The position numbers and the translations under genes are program-made. This document shows, in pieces, positions 7,415 to 15,815 of a stretch of 64,000 bases of DNA (position 1 is its first letter; every line of letters begins with the position of its first letter). This DNA comes from Lachnospiraceae bacterium (GTDB lineage Bacteria; Bacillota; Clostridia; Lachnospirales; Lachnospiraceae), in contig JAGASK010000052.1 of NCBI GenBank assembly GCA_017621815.1, forward strand, positions 268,737 through 332,736, read 5' to 3'. A model generated the notes under the pieces. That model was not told the origin of the DNA, did not search any database, and worked only from the letters and a program-made list of their open reading frames with translations.

Positions 7415-8572
7415 TCATTGCTTACGTGTATATCTTCTAAGTACAGGAATTATATCACACATTACCTGTAAAGTATAGTTTATTTCTTCCATGGTTGTGA
7501 AGGTGGAAAAGCTGAAACGGATGGTGGAACCGAGCAGGCTTTTATCTATTCCGATTGCCTGGAGGGTTGCCGAAGGCTGGGGTTTTCGGGCTGAGCAGGC
7601 GCTTCCTGCGGAAACGTAAATCCCCTTATCTTCCAGCGCATGAAGCATAACTTCGCTTCTGACATCTCTGATGGAGACACTTACCACATGGGGCGCTCCG
7701 TCTCTGCCGGCATGACCGTTTACGGTAACTCCCGGAATCTGAAGCACGCCGGAAACAAAAGCTTCTTTCAAGTCATAAAGTCTTTCCGTCTCGCGGTCAA
7801 GGTTTCCGTAAATCATCTCCACAGCCTTAGCCATTCCGGCAATGGCAGGTACATTTTCCGTACCGGAACGAAGGCCGCCCTGCTGTCCGCCGCCAAAAAC
7901 AACAGGCCTGATTTTTACCTTTTCATCCACATACAAAAATCCCACTCCTTTGGGACCATGAATCTTGTGTCCGCTTACCGACAATAAATCAATGTGCATT
8001 TTTTTAGGATAGATTCTGAACTTGCCAAATCCCTGGACAGCATCTACATGAAACAATATTCTGGGATTCATTCTTTTAATCAGCGCCCCTGCTTCCGCAA
8101 CAGGCTGAAGGGAGCCGATTTCATTATTTGTATGCATAATGGAAACCAATATGGTTTCTCCTGTTATAGCCCGCTGCAAATCCTCAAGACGGATACATCC
8201 CTTTTCATCCACCGGAAGATAAGTTACACGAAAACCATCCTCTTCCAAATGCTTCATGGTCTGCAGGATGGCCGGATGTTCAATCTGCGTGGTAATTAAA
8301 TGCCGTCCCAAACGGCAGTTAGCATATGCGCATCCCCTGATGGCAAGATTATCCGATTCGGTTCCTCCGGACGTAAAAAAGATTTCCTTTTCATTTACCT
8401 TCAAATTCTTTGCAATAGTTTCCTGTGCATATCGGATATACTGCTCTGCCTGCACACCTTTTCTATGCAGACTGGAGGGATTGCCGTAATCCTCGCACAT
8501 AATTTTTGTCATTAGACCAGCCACTTCATCAAAACATCTGGTAGTGGCAGAATTATCTAAATAAACCTCCAT
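7415..8572 (-). CDS. Cysteine desulfurase (NifS/IscS-like, ThiI partner)
   Basis: A 385-residue PLP-dependent class V aminotransferase that takes sulfur from L-cysteine as an enzyme persulfide. The protein opens with YLDNSATT. The PLP lysine lies in SVSGHKIHGPKGVG near residue 204, and the catalytic cysteine is in SAGSACSAR near residue 327. The position just upstream of thiI matches the NifZ-ThiI pair of B. subtilis, so supply of sulfur for tRNA thiolation is the likely job. There is no IscU/SufU gene beside it. It appears intact. Confidence 0.9.
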   Translation of the reverse strand: MEVYLDNSATTRCFDEVAGLMTKIMCEDYGNPSSLHRKGVQAEQYIRYAQETIAKNLKVNEKEIFFTSGGTESDNLAIRGCAYANCRLGRHLITTQIEHPAILQTMKHLEEDGFRVTYLPVDEKGCIRLEDLQRAITGETILVSIMHTNNEIGSLQPVAEAGALIKRMNPRILFHVDAVQGFGKFRIYPKKMHIDLLSVSGHKIHGPKGVGFLYVDEKVKIRPVVFGGGQQGGLRSGTENVPAIAGMAKAVEMIYGNLDRETERLYDLKEAFVSGVLQIPGVTVNGHAGRDGAPHVVSVSIRDVRSEVMLHALEDKGIYVSAGSACSARKPQPSATLQAIGIDKSLLGSTIRFSFSTFTTMEEINYTLQVMCDIIPVLRRYTRKQ

Positions 8573-8680
8573 GATGTCACCAGTCCTTCTATTTGTAAAA
8601 ATACTAATACATTTATCTATGATTATTTTATGCCGTTTTCTTTATTTGTTGCCTTATTCTCTCTTTTTACGTCATTTTTT

Positions 8681-9421
8681 TCACTCTTCCAGGCGGTACA
8701 TAATCCAGGAAAGTACTGTCATTCCCGCTGTTTCCGTCCGCAGAATCCGTTTGCCCAGCGTAATGGGAATAATTCCGCTCTCCATGGCTTCCTTTATTTC
8801 CGCTTCTTCAAAACCGCCTTCAGGTCCGATAAAAACAGCAATGTCCTCTCCAGGCTTAAGTCCGTCAATGATTCGTTTGGTTTCCTTCATATCCTCTGCC
8901 AGCTCATAAGGAATCATTCTCACCCGGCATTTCTGGCTATAGGCAACAGCTTCCTTCATGGTCATAACATTTTTTATTTCAGGAATAATTCCCCGTTTGC
9001 TCTGTTTCGCCGCAGCCTCTGCAATTCCCTGCCATCTTGTAATTTTACTTTTTTCCTTTTTGGCATCCAGCTTCACCACTGCACGCCTGCAGGAAACAGG
9101 AATCACCTCATAAACCCCAAGCTCCACCGCTTTCTGAATAACAAGCTCCATTTTATCAGCCTTGGGCAGCCCCTGAAAAAGATACACCTTGGAGGGGAGC
9201 TCAAGTCCTTCTTCCTTTATAAAACGTAACGTGCAGATAACCTCTTCTTCCGAGAATTCCTCTATCCCACACCGGTACTCTTTTCCGTCCACACCATTGC
9301 TTACGGAAATTTCTTCTCCCTTTTTCATCCGGAGAACATTTTTAATATGATTCACATCTTTTCCTGTAATTATTATTCTGTGCCCCTGTATCTGAGCCGC
9401 ATCCACAAAAAACTGGTACAT
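8681..9421 (-). CDS. rsmE: 16S rRNA m3U1498 methyltransferase RsmE
   Basis: A SPOUT-class methyltransferase of about 246 residues that methylates N3 of U1498 in 16S rRNA. The N-terminal PUA-like part (HIKNVLRMKKGEEI) is followed by the SAM-binding knot with VFIGPEGGF and ITLGKRILRTETA near the C-terminus. The ATG at 9421 follows an AGG at a spacing of nine; the longer reading to 9460 starts before that site. It lies downstream of prmA, the common pairing, separated by 115 bases that carry a long hairpin overlapping the ribosome site. Confidence 0.92.
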   Translation of the reverse strand: MYQFFVDAAQIQGHRIIITGKDVNHIKNVLRMKKGEEISVSNGVDGKEYRCGIEEFSEEEVICTLRFIKEEGLELPSKVYLFQGLPKADKMELVIQKAVELGVYEVIPVSCRRAVVKLDAKKEKSKITRWQGIAEAAAKQSKRGIIPEIKNVMTMKEAVAYSQKCRVRMIPYELAEDMKETKRIIDGLKPGEDIAVFIGPEGGFEEAEIKEAMESGIIPITLGKRILRTETAGMTVLSWIMYRLEE

Positions 9422-9430
9422 AACAAAATA

Positions 9431-9483
9431 CCTGCCAATAAATATGATAAAAGTACACACTTTTTAATCATACTATCGGCAGG
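9431..9483 (-). promoter_or_regulatory. Long imperfect hairpin in the rsmE leader
   Basis: CCTGCC (9431-9436) pairs with GGCAGG (9478-9483), TATGAT (9443-9448) with ATCATA (9467-9472), and AAAAGT (9449-9454) with ACTTTT (9459-9464), leaving an ACAC loop. In the minus-strand transcript this arm overlaps the GGCAGG that serves as the rsmE ribosome site, so it could limit translation. It may also be incidental. Confidence 0.45.
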
Positions 9484-9536
9484 TTTTTCCTGCAAGCTGT
9501 TTTTAAAGATTTCCTTTGTTTTTGGTTCTTTAAGTA

Positions 9537-10523
9537 CTACGGTTTTCTGGCTGTTACCGAAACCCATTCTCCCTGATAAGTTACTTCAAGAACTTCAAGA
9601 CCTGCTGCCTTAACCGCATTCACCACAGTCTGCTCCTTATCATCAATAATGCCGGAAGTAATATAAATGCCTCCCTTTTTCAGCTGATTCAGAATTACAG
9701 GTGTTAACGGAACAAGCACATCCGCAAGAATATTAGCCACTACAATATCATAGCATTCATATCCCACCTTATCCTGAACTTCCTTTTCCGTGATAATATT
9801 CCCGATAATTAACTGAAAAGCCTCTTCAGGAATTCCATTGACCTCTTTATTTTCCTTCACCGCTTCAATGGCACAGATGTCCAGGTCGGTACCGATTGCT
9901 TTTTTTGCCCCAAACATAATGGAAAGTATGGCAAGAATACCGCTTCCTGTTCCCACATCCAGAAGAACGGTTTCCGGAGTAATATATTTGCGGAGCTGTC
10001 TGATGCAAAGCTGGGTAGTATCATGCATTCCGGTTCCGAAGGCCGTGCCCGGGTCAATATGAAGTATCATTTTATCCTTATCTTCAGGCTGTACTTCTTC
10101 CCAGGAAGGAATAACAAGAACATCATCTATGGTAAACTGGTGAAAATACTGTTTCCAGTTATTAATCCAGTCAATATCCTCCGTTTCATCAATAACCACA
10201 CTGCCTTCTCCGATATCCATAAAGGAACGCAGTTCTTCCAGTTCATGCTTTACCTCGTCCAAAATCTGCTCCGGCGTTTTCTTTACTCCGCCGACTTCAA
10301 GGGAACCATCCTCTTTTTCCTCTACGAAAAAGCTTAAGAATGCGATACCGTCATCTTCAGGCCCGTCAGGCAGGATGTCCACAAACATCTGCTCTTTTTC
10401 CGCAGCTGTCAGAGGAACCTTGTCTTCTATTTGAGCGCCTTCCAGTCCGATATCATAGAGGGTACTGATAATAATGTCCTCAGCTTCCGTAATTGTTTTT
10501 ATTTTAAACTTCATCCACTTCAT
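9537..10523 (-). CDS. prmA: Ribosomal protein L11 methyltransferase PrmA
   Basis: A class I SAM-dependent methyltransferase of 328 residues that trimethylates ribosomal protein L11. The N-terminal L11-binding domain is followed by DPGTAFGTGMHDTT and the SAM motif LLDVGTGSGILAI near residue 190. VVANILADVLVPL carries the substrate-binding NxLA motif. The ATG at 10523 has AAAGGAG seven bases upstream, so the 24-codon upstream extension is rejected. It is followed by rsmE on the same strand and is divergent from nudC. Confidence 0.92.
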   Translation of the reverse strand: MKWMKFKIKTITEAEDIIISTLYDIGLEGAQIEDKVPLTAAEKEQMFVDILPDGPEDDGIAFLSFFVEEKEDGSLEVGGVKKTPEQILDEVKHELEELRSFMDIGEGSVVIDETEDIDWINNWKQYFHQFTIDDVLVIPSWEEVQPEDKDKMILHIDPGTAFGTGMHDTTQLCIRQLRKYITPETVLLDVGTGSGILAILSIMFGAKKAIGTDLDICAIEAVKENKEVNGIPEEAFQLIIGNIITEKEVQDKVGYECYDIVVANILADVLVPLTPVILNQLKKGGIYITSGIIDDKEQTVVNAVKAAGLEVLEVTYQGEWVSVTARKP

Positions 10524-10710
10524 AACAAAACTCCTTTTCCCATGCAGGCAAAAGCCATGTTTTAGGTTGCATCCTACAGATTTTAATATTATCATAGATA
10601 AAGATTAGTTTCCACCTGAAAATATAATCGAAAAATATCATGCAGGATATGATACGATAAATTATATGGCATGAATTGCACAGAATAAGAAAGGATAAAA
10701 CTAAAAGACA

Positions 10711-11607
10711 ATGATTCAGGATATTTACCCTAAAGTATATCATAATGAATATCAGGACACGAAACCGGAAGAAAATGATTTTATTCTGGTTTTTCATAAA
10801 AATACAGCGCTTGTGCGCTTCCGGGAGGGAAAGCTGCGTTATCCCACATTAAAAGAAATGGGCGGATTTCCCTGCGATTATTATTATTTGTTTTCCATCG
10901 ATAATTATAAATATTTTCTGGCACACCCTGCAGAGGGCTGGAAAAGAAACGAAAGCGGCGAAATTGTTTCCGGCTTTTCTCATGATGAACCTGCCATTAT
11001 TCTGGAGGGTTACCGCTATGAAAATGTGAGCATTTTCAGAACTGCGGATTCCAGACACACTGCCTTTGCAGGTATCACCGCCCACCACCTTTTCGGCTGG
11101 TACCAGACCAACCAGTTCTGCGGCCGCTGCGGCAGGAAAATGAAACCCGACCACAAAGAAAGAATGCTCTTTTGTCCCGGCTGTCATAATATGGTTTATC
11201 CGAGAATTTCTCCTGCTGTTATTGTAGGCGTCCTGAATGGAGACAAAATACTGATGAGTAAATATGCCGGGCGTTCCTATACTAACTATGCCCTCATTGC
11301 AGGCTTTACGGAAATCGGCGAATCTGCGGAACAGACTGTGGCAAGGGAAGTCATGGAGGAAGTGGGATTAAAAGTAAAGAACATCCGCTATTACAAAAGC
11401 CAGCCCTGGGCCTTTTCAGGAAGCCTTCTTATGGGCTTTTTCTGCGACCTTGACGGCGATGACCAAATCAGGCTGGATACCAGTGAGCTTGCAGAAGCAG
11501 GATGGTATTCCCGGGATGAAATATCCCTTGAAAACGACAATGTCAGCCTGACAAGAGAAATGATTATGATGTTTAAGGAAGGAAAGATTAAAGGAACCCT
11601 GCGATAA
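10711..11607 (+). CDS. nudC: NAD(+) diphosphatase / NAD-decapping Nudix hydrolase NudC
   Basis: A 298-residue Nudix hydrolase of the NudC type, which cleaves NAD(H) to NMN and AMP and can remove NAD caps from RNA. A zinc ribbon (CGRCGRKM, then CPGC) at about residues 136-158 precedes the Nudix box GFTEIGESAEQTVAREVMEE near 193-212. The following 'SQPWAFSGSLLMGF' matches the SQPWPFPxS signature of NADH-type Nudix enzymes. The ribosome site is weak, with AAAGGA lying about 15 bases from the ATG. Confidence 0.93.
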   Translation: MIQDIYPKVYHNEYQDTKPEENDFILVFHKNTALVRFREGKLRYPTLKEMGGFPCDYYYLFSIDNYKYFLAHPAEGWKRNESGEIVSGFSHDEPAIILEGYRYENVSIFRTADSRHTAFAGITAHHLFGWYQTNQFCGRCGRKMKPDHKERMLFCPGCHNMVYPRISPAVIVGVLNGDKILMSKYAGRSYTNYALIAGFTEIGESAEQTVAREVMEEVGLKVKNIRYYKSQPWAFSGSLLMGFFCDLDGDDQIRLDTSELAEAGWYSRDEISLENDNVSLTREMIMMFKEGKIKGTLR

Positions 11608-11629
11608 GCAGGATTCCTCTAATCTTTCC
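11581..11629. terminator. Bidirectional terminator shared by nudC and the convergent gene
   Basis: A 49-base nearly perfect inverted repeat, with arms GGAAAGATTA..AGGAA..CCTGC and GCAGG..TTCCT..TAATCTTTCC. It spans the end of nudC and the end of the opposite gene. There is no long T-run, so termination strength is uncertain. Confidence 0.6.
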
Positions 11630-12098
11630 CATGTTTATCATATTTTGAAATAATATAATCCGGTCTTTCCGGGCAGGACCAGTCCCGCTCCCACTCACCG
11701 TCTTCATATTTCCAGCAATGGCATCCGGTATCTCCTGATTGTATCCAGATATTATAGCTGTCATTCTCCCAGCACATACCCCAGAAATCCCATGCTCTCG
11801 CCGGTGAAAAGCTTCCGATTACTTCTCCCGTTTCGCTGTCCTTAATTTCCACAATAATTCTGCGTTCCAGACTGCTTATCCCCAGACCTTTTTCCACTTC
11901 CTGATGGGCTATCAGTCTGCCGTCATAGCTGTAAGTATCTTCAGGTGTAAAGGAACAGTATTCTTCATTATAAACCGGCGTTCTCACATAAGGAAATACC
12001 AGCGAGGTATTAATCACTTTCACCAGCGAAGCCGTCTGGATTATTCCGCATAATGCTGCAAGAATTACTGCAATAATGTATCTGTTCCTTATTTTCAT
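11619..12098 (-). CDS. Membrane-anchored protein of unknown function
   Basis: A 159-residue protein with a single N-terminal hydrophobic segment (about residues 7-27), probably a membrane anchor or uncleaved signal. The rest is a predicted extracytoplasmic domain rich in Trp, Tyr and Glu (AWDFWGMCWEND, IWIQSGDTGCHCWKY, EWERDWSCPE) with several cysteines. I do not recognise the family. It follows the aldo/keto reductase by 15 bases on the same strand and is convergent with nudC. Confidence 0.6.
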   Translation of the reverse strand: MKIRNRYIIAVILAALCGIIQTASLVKVINTSLVFPYVRTPVYNEEYCSFTPEDTYSYDGRLIAHQEVEKGLGISSLERRIIVEIKDSETGEVIGSFSPARAWDFWGMCWENDSYNIWIQSGDTGCHCWKYEDGEWERDWSCPERPDYIISKYDKHGKD

Positions 12099-12113
12099 AC
12101 CGAATACCTCTTT

Positions 12114-13106
12114 TTAAGCCAGAATTGCATCTATTCTGCCGCACTCTTCCTGTGTAAAGGTAATATTATCAAGAGCCTTAATATTCTCCAGAATCTGTTC
12201 CGGCCTGCTTGCCCCAATCAAAACAGAAGTTACCTTTCCGTCACGCAAAATCCATGAAAGCGCCATCTGCGTCAGAGATTGTCCCCTTTCTGCGGCAATA
12301 TCATTCAGCTTCCGGACTTTCTCCATTTTTTCGGCTTCTAAATTGCTTTCATGCAGATAAGGACTTTTTCCGGTACCGATGCGGGAATCCTTGGGAATTC
12401 CGTTTAAGTATTTCCCGGTAAGCACTCCCTGTGCCAGGGGACTAAAAGCGATACAGCCCACGCCGTTTTCATAAAGATAATCCTTCAGGCCGTCAGTCTC
12501 AATCCATCTGTCCAGCATGGAATAACGGGGCTGATGAATAATAAAGGGCGTACCCTGCTTTTTCAGAATTTCATATGCCTTCTGCGTCTGTTCTTTATTA
12601 TAATTGGAAATACCTACATACAAGGCTTTCCCCTGTCTGACAATCTGGTCCAGGGCTCCCATGGTTTCCTCAAGAGGCGTATCAGGATCAGGCCTGTGAT
12701 GATAAAAAATATCCACATAATCAAGTCCCAGTTTTTTAAGGCTTTCATCAAGACTGGCAATGAGATACTTTTTGGAACCGCCGTCACCGTATGGTCCCTT
12801 CCACATATCATATCCGGCCTTGCTGGATATAATCATCTCATTACGGTAAGGCATCAAATCGGATTTTAAAATCCTGCCCATATTGGTTTCCGCACTGCCA
12901 TACACTGGACCGTAATTATTCGCCAGATCAAAATGGGTAATACCGTTATCAAAAGCAGTAAAAAGAATCTTTTTCATATTTTCTTCATCGTTTACGGAAC
13001 CGAAATTATGCCACATGCCAAGGGACATGGCAGGCAGCTTAAGACCGCTGTTGCCGCATCTGTTATAAATCATTTTGTCATATCTTGCTTCACTTGCTGT
13101 ATACAT
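12114..13106 (-). CDS. Aldo/keto reductase, YghZ/Gpr type
   Basis: A 330-residue NADPH-dependent aldo/keto reductase related to E. coli YghZ (L-glyceraldehyde 3-phosphate reductase, AKR14). The catalytic tetrad is visible: Asp and Tyr in FDLANNYGP, Lys in ISSKAGY, and His in FYHHRPDP. The WKGPYGDGGSKKYL loop is typical of the YghZ group, and the C-terminal cofactor motif is SVLIGASRPEQI. The natural substrate cannot be told from sequence. A good AAGGAG lies before the ATG. Confidence 0.88.
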   Translation of the reverse strand: MYTASEARYDKMIYNRCGNSGLKLPAMSLGMWHNFGSVNDEENMKKILFTAFDNGITHFDLANNYGPVYGSAETNMGRILKSDLMPYRNEMIISSKAGYDMWKGPYGDGGSKKYLIASLDESLKKLGLDYVDIFYHHRPDPDTPLEETMGALDQIVRQGKALYVGISNYNKEQTQKAYEILKKQGTPFIIHQPRYSMLDRWIETDGLKDYLYENGVGCIAFSPLAQGVLTGKYLNGIPKDSRIGTGKSPYLHESNLEAEKMEKVRKLNDIAAERGQSLTQMALSWILRDGKVTSVLIGASRPEQILENIKALDNITFTQEECGRIDAILA

Positions 13107-13281
13107 CCTGCTGTTTCTCCTTTTCTTATTTTGATTCAGACATCAAAAAGTTTTTTTATAATAAAAGTATATCTTTTATGCCATTCCAAAACAACCTTTT
13201 TATTCAGGTAAATGCATATTGAATATTAATATTTCAGCCGATATAATAATTTTGTTACATATCAGATACAAGAGGGGGAAA

Positions 13282-13316
13282 ACAACAGAAGGCACGCCTT
13301 GCGGACTTTCTATTGT
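13282..13316 (+). repeat. Hairpin element resembling the one at 5743-5775
   Basis: ACAACAGAAGG..(GGCACGCC)..ACTTTCTATTGT forms a stem with one mismatch and one G-U pair. Its right arm is identical to the arm of the hairpin at 5743-5775. It ends ten bases before the ATG of the following lipoprotein, where a ribosome site should be and is not seen. Confidence 0.5.
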
Positions 13317-13326
13317 CATGAATTGA

Positions 13327-14064
13327 ATGAAAAGATTATTATACCTTTTCCTGTTGCTGCTTTATTCGCTTTTTGCCAGCTGCAATCCTGCACCTGCTGC
13401 AAACACTTATCCGGCGGAGGACCTTCCTTTTCCAGATACGGAAGAATCTGTCCGCACTACTACCGATGAAGAAGAAATCAATATTGCAGCGGATACACTT
13501 AAAAATCTTGGCTTTACTGAGATTACAGACGAAATGATTGCATCCATGCATGAAACATATAATGAAGCCTATCACCGGGAATGGAACCGCCGGGATGTTA
13601 TGATTTCTTTATTGTCTAATCTGGGCGGCGGAGATTATGATTTTGATACCTGGGAATGGACCCCTTCTTCCAGCCAGGTTTATGCCTTTGACATGGAGAT
13701 TTTTGATGTTGAAAATATGTATTCTGATTTTTTCAAAGGCATTACAGCAATAAATAATAACGAATTTGAAATTACAGATATTGAAGAGGATATGGGCCTT
13801 GGAAGTGAAGATTTGGGCATAGGCATCAGAAATGTAACCTTCCGCTACAACGGCACTTCCTATCAGTTTCATGCAAAAGCCATGTATGACTGGTTTGACG
13901 GAAGCATTATCGGTTACATGAATAAAGTCTTTAAAAAGGAAAATAACCCCAACCGTCTGTATTACATGACAGACGGTTATCAGGAACTCATTGTTTTTTA
14001 CTGTTCGGACGAATGGGCGGCTTATTTTACTGCCGCAACCGGCTTTACCCTTGACAAGTCATAG
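13327..14064 (+). CDS. Putative lipoprotein of unknown function
   Basis: A 245-residue protein with a lipoprotein signal: a long Leu-rich segment followed by LFASC, the probable lipidated cysteine being at residue 19. The mature part is acidic and contains FDTWEWTPSSSQVYAFDMEIFDVENMY and later FRYNGTSYQFHAKAMYDWFD. I do not recognise the family. No Shine-Dalgarno site precedes the ATG; a repeated hairpin sits there instead, so translation may be poor or start differently. The next gene begins 26 bases downstream. Confidence 0.6.
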   Translation: MKRLLYLFLLLLYSLFASCNPAPAANTYPAEDLPFPDTEESVRTTTDEEEINIAADTLKNLGFTEITDEMIASMHETYNEAYHREWNRRDVMISLLSNLGGGDYDFDTWEWTPSSSQVYAFDMEIFDVENMYSDFFKGITAINNNEFEITDIEEDMGLGSEDLGIGIRNVTFRYNGTSYQFHAKAMYDWFDGSIIGYMNKVFKKENNPNRLYYMTDGYQELIVFYCSDEWAAYFTAATGFTLDKS

Positions 14065-14090
14065 CATTATAATAATCCGGAGGACCCATT

Positions 14091-14693
14091 ATGATTAAAA
14101 ACATTATTTTAGATATGGGAAATGTGCTGTTATCATTTAATCCCGAAATACCTTTAAATGAATTTTGTGATACCGAAGAGGCAAAAGAAATTATCCGAAA
14201 GGAACTGTTTCAGGGTCCTGAATGGATTCAGGGCGATTATGGCTTTATTACCAACGCAGAACGTTTTGAGCCTGTCAGCAGACGAGTTCCCGCCAAGTTT
14301 CATGAACAGCTGAAAAAATGCACTTTGGAGTGGGACATCTGCTTAAAACCTGTACCCGGCGCAAGAGAGTTCTGCAGATTCGTAAAAAGCAGAAACTTGA
14401 AAATTTTTGTCCTGTCAAATGCCGACAATACTTTTCATAATTATTTTCCAGGATTCATGGAAGAGACATTTTTTGACGGCATCATGGTTTCCGCAGAAGT
14501 CCACATGATTAAACCGGAATCCGGAATTTATGAGCATTTTATTCATACCTTCGGCCTTGCACCGGAAGAGTGCCTTTTTATTGACGACAGGGAAGAAAAT
14601 ATAGCCGGTGCGGAAAAGGCAGGCATAAAAGGCTTTGTTTTCAAAGGCGACTTTGAGCCTGTAAAAAATTTCCTTAAAGAACAGGAAAAATAA
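14091..14693 (+). CDS. HAD-superfamily hydrolase, YihX-like
   Basis: A 200-residue class IA haloacid dehalogenase-type phosphatase. Motif I is ILDMGNVL, which has the nucleophile Asp8 but a Gly where many phosphatases have the second Asp, the pattern of E. coli YihX (a glucose-1-phosphatase) and related enzymes. Motif II is VLSNAD near residue 106, motif III the Lys in MIKPESGIY near 143, and motif IV LFIDDREENI near 163. A GGAGG site precedes the ATG. Substrate unknown. Confidence 0.85.
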   Translation: MIKNIILDMGNVLLSFNPEIPLNEFCDTEEAKEIIRKELFQGPEWIQGDYGFITNAERFEPVSRRVPAKFHEQLKKCTLEWDICLKPVPGAREFCRFVKSRNLKIFVLSNADNTFHNYFPGFMEETFFDGIMVSAEVHMIKPESGIYEHFIHTFGLAPEECLFIDDREENIAGAEKAGIKGFVFKGDFEPVKNFLKEQEK

Positions 14694-14703
14694 AGGAGAC
14701 GAA

Positions 14704-15081
14704 ATGAAAAAGGAAAGCTTGAAACGGACAAAAATGCCTGCAGCCATTGCACTGCTCATCTGCCTTGCAATGGCATTTACAAAACCTGTCGGAAATGAAA
14801 CAACAACTTTACCAGAATACAGTTTCCGCTCCGAAGAGCTTCTGGAAGAACATTTTGAAAAACACGGAACGGAAATGGGCTTTGACAGCAAGGAGGATTA
14901 TCTTGAGGCTGCCAATCAGGTGATTCAAAACCCGGATTCCCTTCACAAACCGGAAGCCGAGGATGGTGATGATGTCTACTATCTGAAAGCCACCAATGAA
15001 TTTGTTATTATCTCCAAAGACGGATACATAAGAACTTATTTTCTTCCGGATTCCGGCATTGATTATTATAACAGGCAGTGA
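14704..15081 (+). CDS. Secreted small protein with possible BECR-fold nuclease domain
   Basis: A 125-residue protein with an N-terminal hydrophobic signal or anchor (about residues 12-28). Its C-terminal 60 residues (YLEAANQVIQN, EAEDGDDVYYL, TNEFVIISKDGYIRTYF, IDYYNRQ) resemble C-terminal domains of the barnase-EndoU-colicin E5/D-RelE (BECR) RNase fold found in polymorphic toxins and prophage proteins. The similarity is from memory of the family pattern and not confirmed. No immunity gene is obvious next to it. It starts ten bases after the HAD gene with a GGAGACGAA ribosome site. Confidence 0.55.
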   Translation: MKKESLKRTKMPAAIALLICLAMAFTKPVGNETTTLPEYSFRSEELLEEHFEKHGTEMGFDSKEDYLEAANQVIQNPDSLHKPEAEDGDDVYYLKATNEFVIISKDGYIRTYFLPDSGIDYYNRQ

Positions 15082-15125
15082 CAACAGCTTTTTAATCGAA
15101 TTTCTCAACCTCCATCTCAAAGTTC

Positions 15126-15181
15126 TTGATATCGCTTACTTTCGGTGCTATAATGGTCTTGGATTAGTTGTGACTAACTAA
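15126..15181 (+). promoter_or_regulatory. Strong promoter with palindromic operator
   Basis: TTGATA (15126-15131), a 17-base spacer, and TATAAT (15149-15154) form a near-consensus sigma-A promoter. At and just after the expected start site lies TTAGTTGTGACTAACTAA (15164-15181), whose TTAGT/ACTAA arms make a small operator. It resembles MarR-type sites in form, though no MarR gene is nearby. It faces the decayed island that follows. Confidence 0.7.
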
Positions 15182-15632
15182 TATTCTCGCCTGCGTTGTT
15201 GCGATTGCCAACGGGATACATAATGCGGCATTTCTCTTTGAAAGGGATGTTCAGGACAGAGTTGTCGAAATGGGTCTGATCACCAGGAATCGCCTGGAAA
15301 GAAACAGAAAAGTATTCAAATTTATTACACTGCTCATTATGGTTACATTCGCTATATGGGCAGTCTACGGCATCAATGGAGCAAGAGGATTTTGGAGCCC
15401 CTTCTGGCAAATCTATGCGCTGGCAATGGCGGAGGGACTCTTTGACCGTTTCTTTATCGACTGGTACTGGGTCGGCCATACCAAAGCCTGGACAATCCCG
15501 GGTACGGAGGATCTGAAGCCGTATATTCCAAAAAAGACTTTGATTGCGAAGTGGGGAATTACCATTGTCGGCAATCCCGTAATTGCGGCTGCCATTGCCG
15601 GGATTCTGTTCCCGTTCTTTGGGAGGGTGTGA
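15174..15632 (+). pseudogene. 5'-truncated membrane protein gene
   Basis: An open frame begins right after an in-frame TGA (15171-15173) and reads LTNILACVVAIANGIHNAA, then FERDVQDRVVEMGL and three more hydrophobic segments to 15632. The first in-frame ATG is at 15270, which would remove the first membrane helix, and no ribosome site precedes it. The frame starts inside a helix directly behind the operator, so the 5' end looks deleted. I know of no function for the family. Base composition is richer in GC than the flanking genes. Confidence 0.55.
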
Positions 15633-15643
15633 ATATGAAATAG

Positions 15644-15787
15644 CCTGATGAAGGGAGATACGATTTTGCCACGGCATTTGAAGCAATTTACTTCTGGCCG
15701 GGACTTGAAAAATGTGCAGGTTTCAGCAAAGTGAAAGCAGACCGCCACAGAAATAAACCGTGGATTACGGTGCTTGCAAAAAAATAA
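15644..15787 (+). pseudogene. Remnant of a class I SAM-dependent methyltransferase
   Basis: After an ATG-AAA-TAG, the same frame reads YDFATAFEAIYFWPGLEKC, then AGFSKVKADRHRNKPWITV and ends at TAA 15787. The first block is like the middle of small class I methyltransferases and the second like their C-terminus. The two appear joined by an internal deletion, and the N-terminal SAM-binding part is missing. Confidence 0.5.
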
Positions 15788-15815
15788 AAAGAATTGTCGG
15801 TTTAAAGGAGCGAGT

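Noticed and set aside
8630-9229. Plus-strand frame of 199 codons over rsmE
   Set aside because: Shadow of rsmE; Phe/His/Leu-rich with no start signal.
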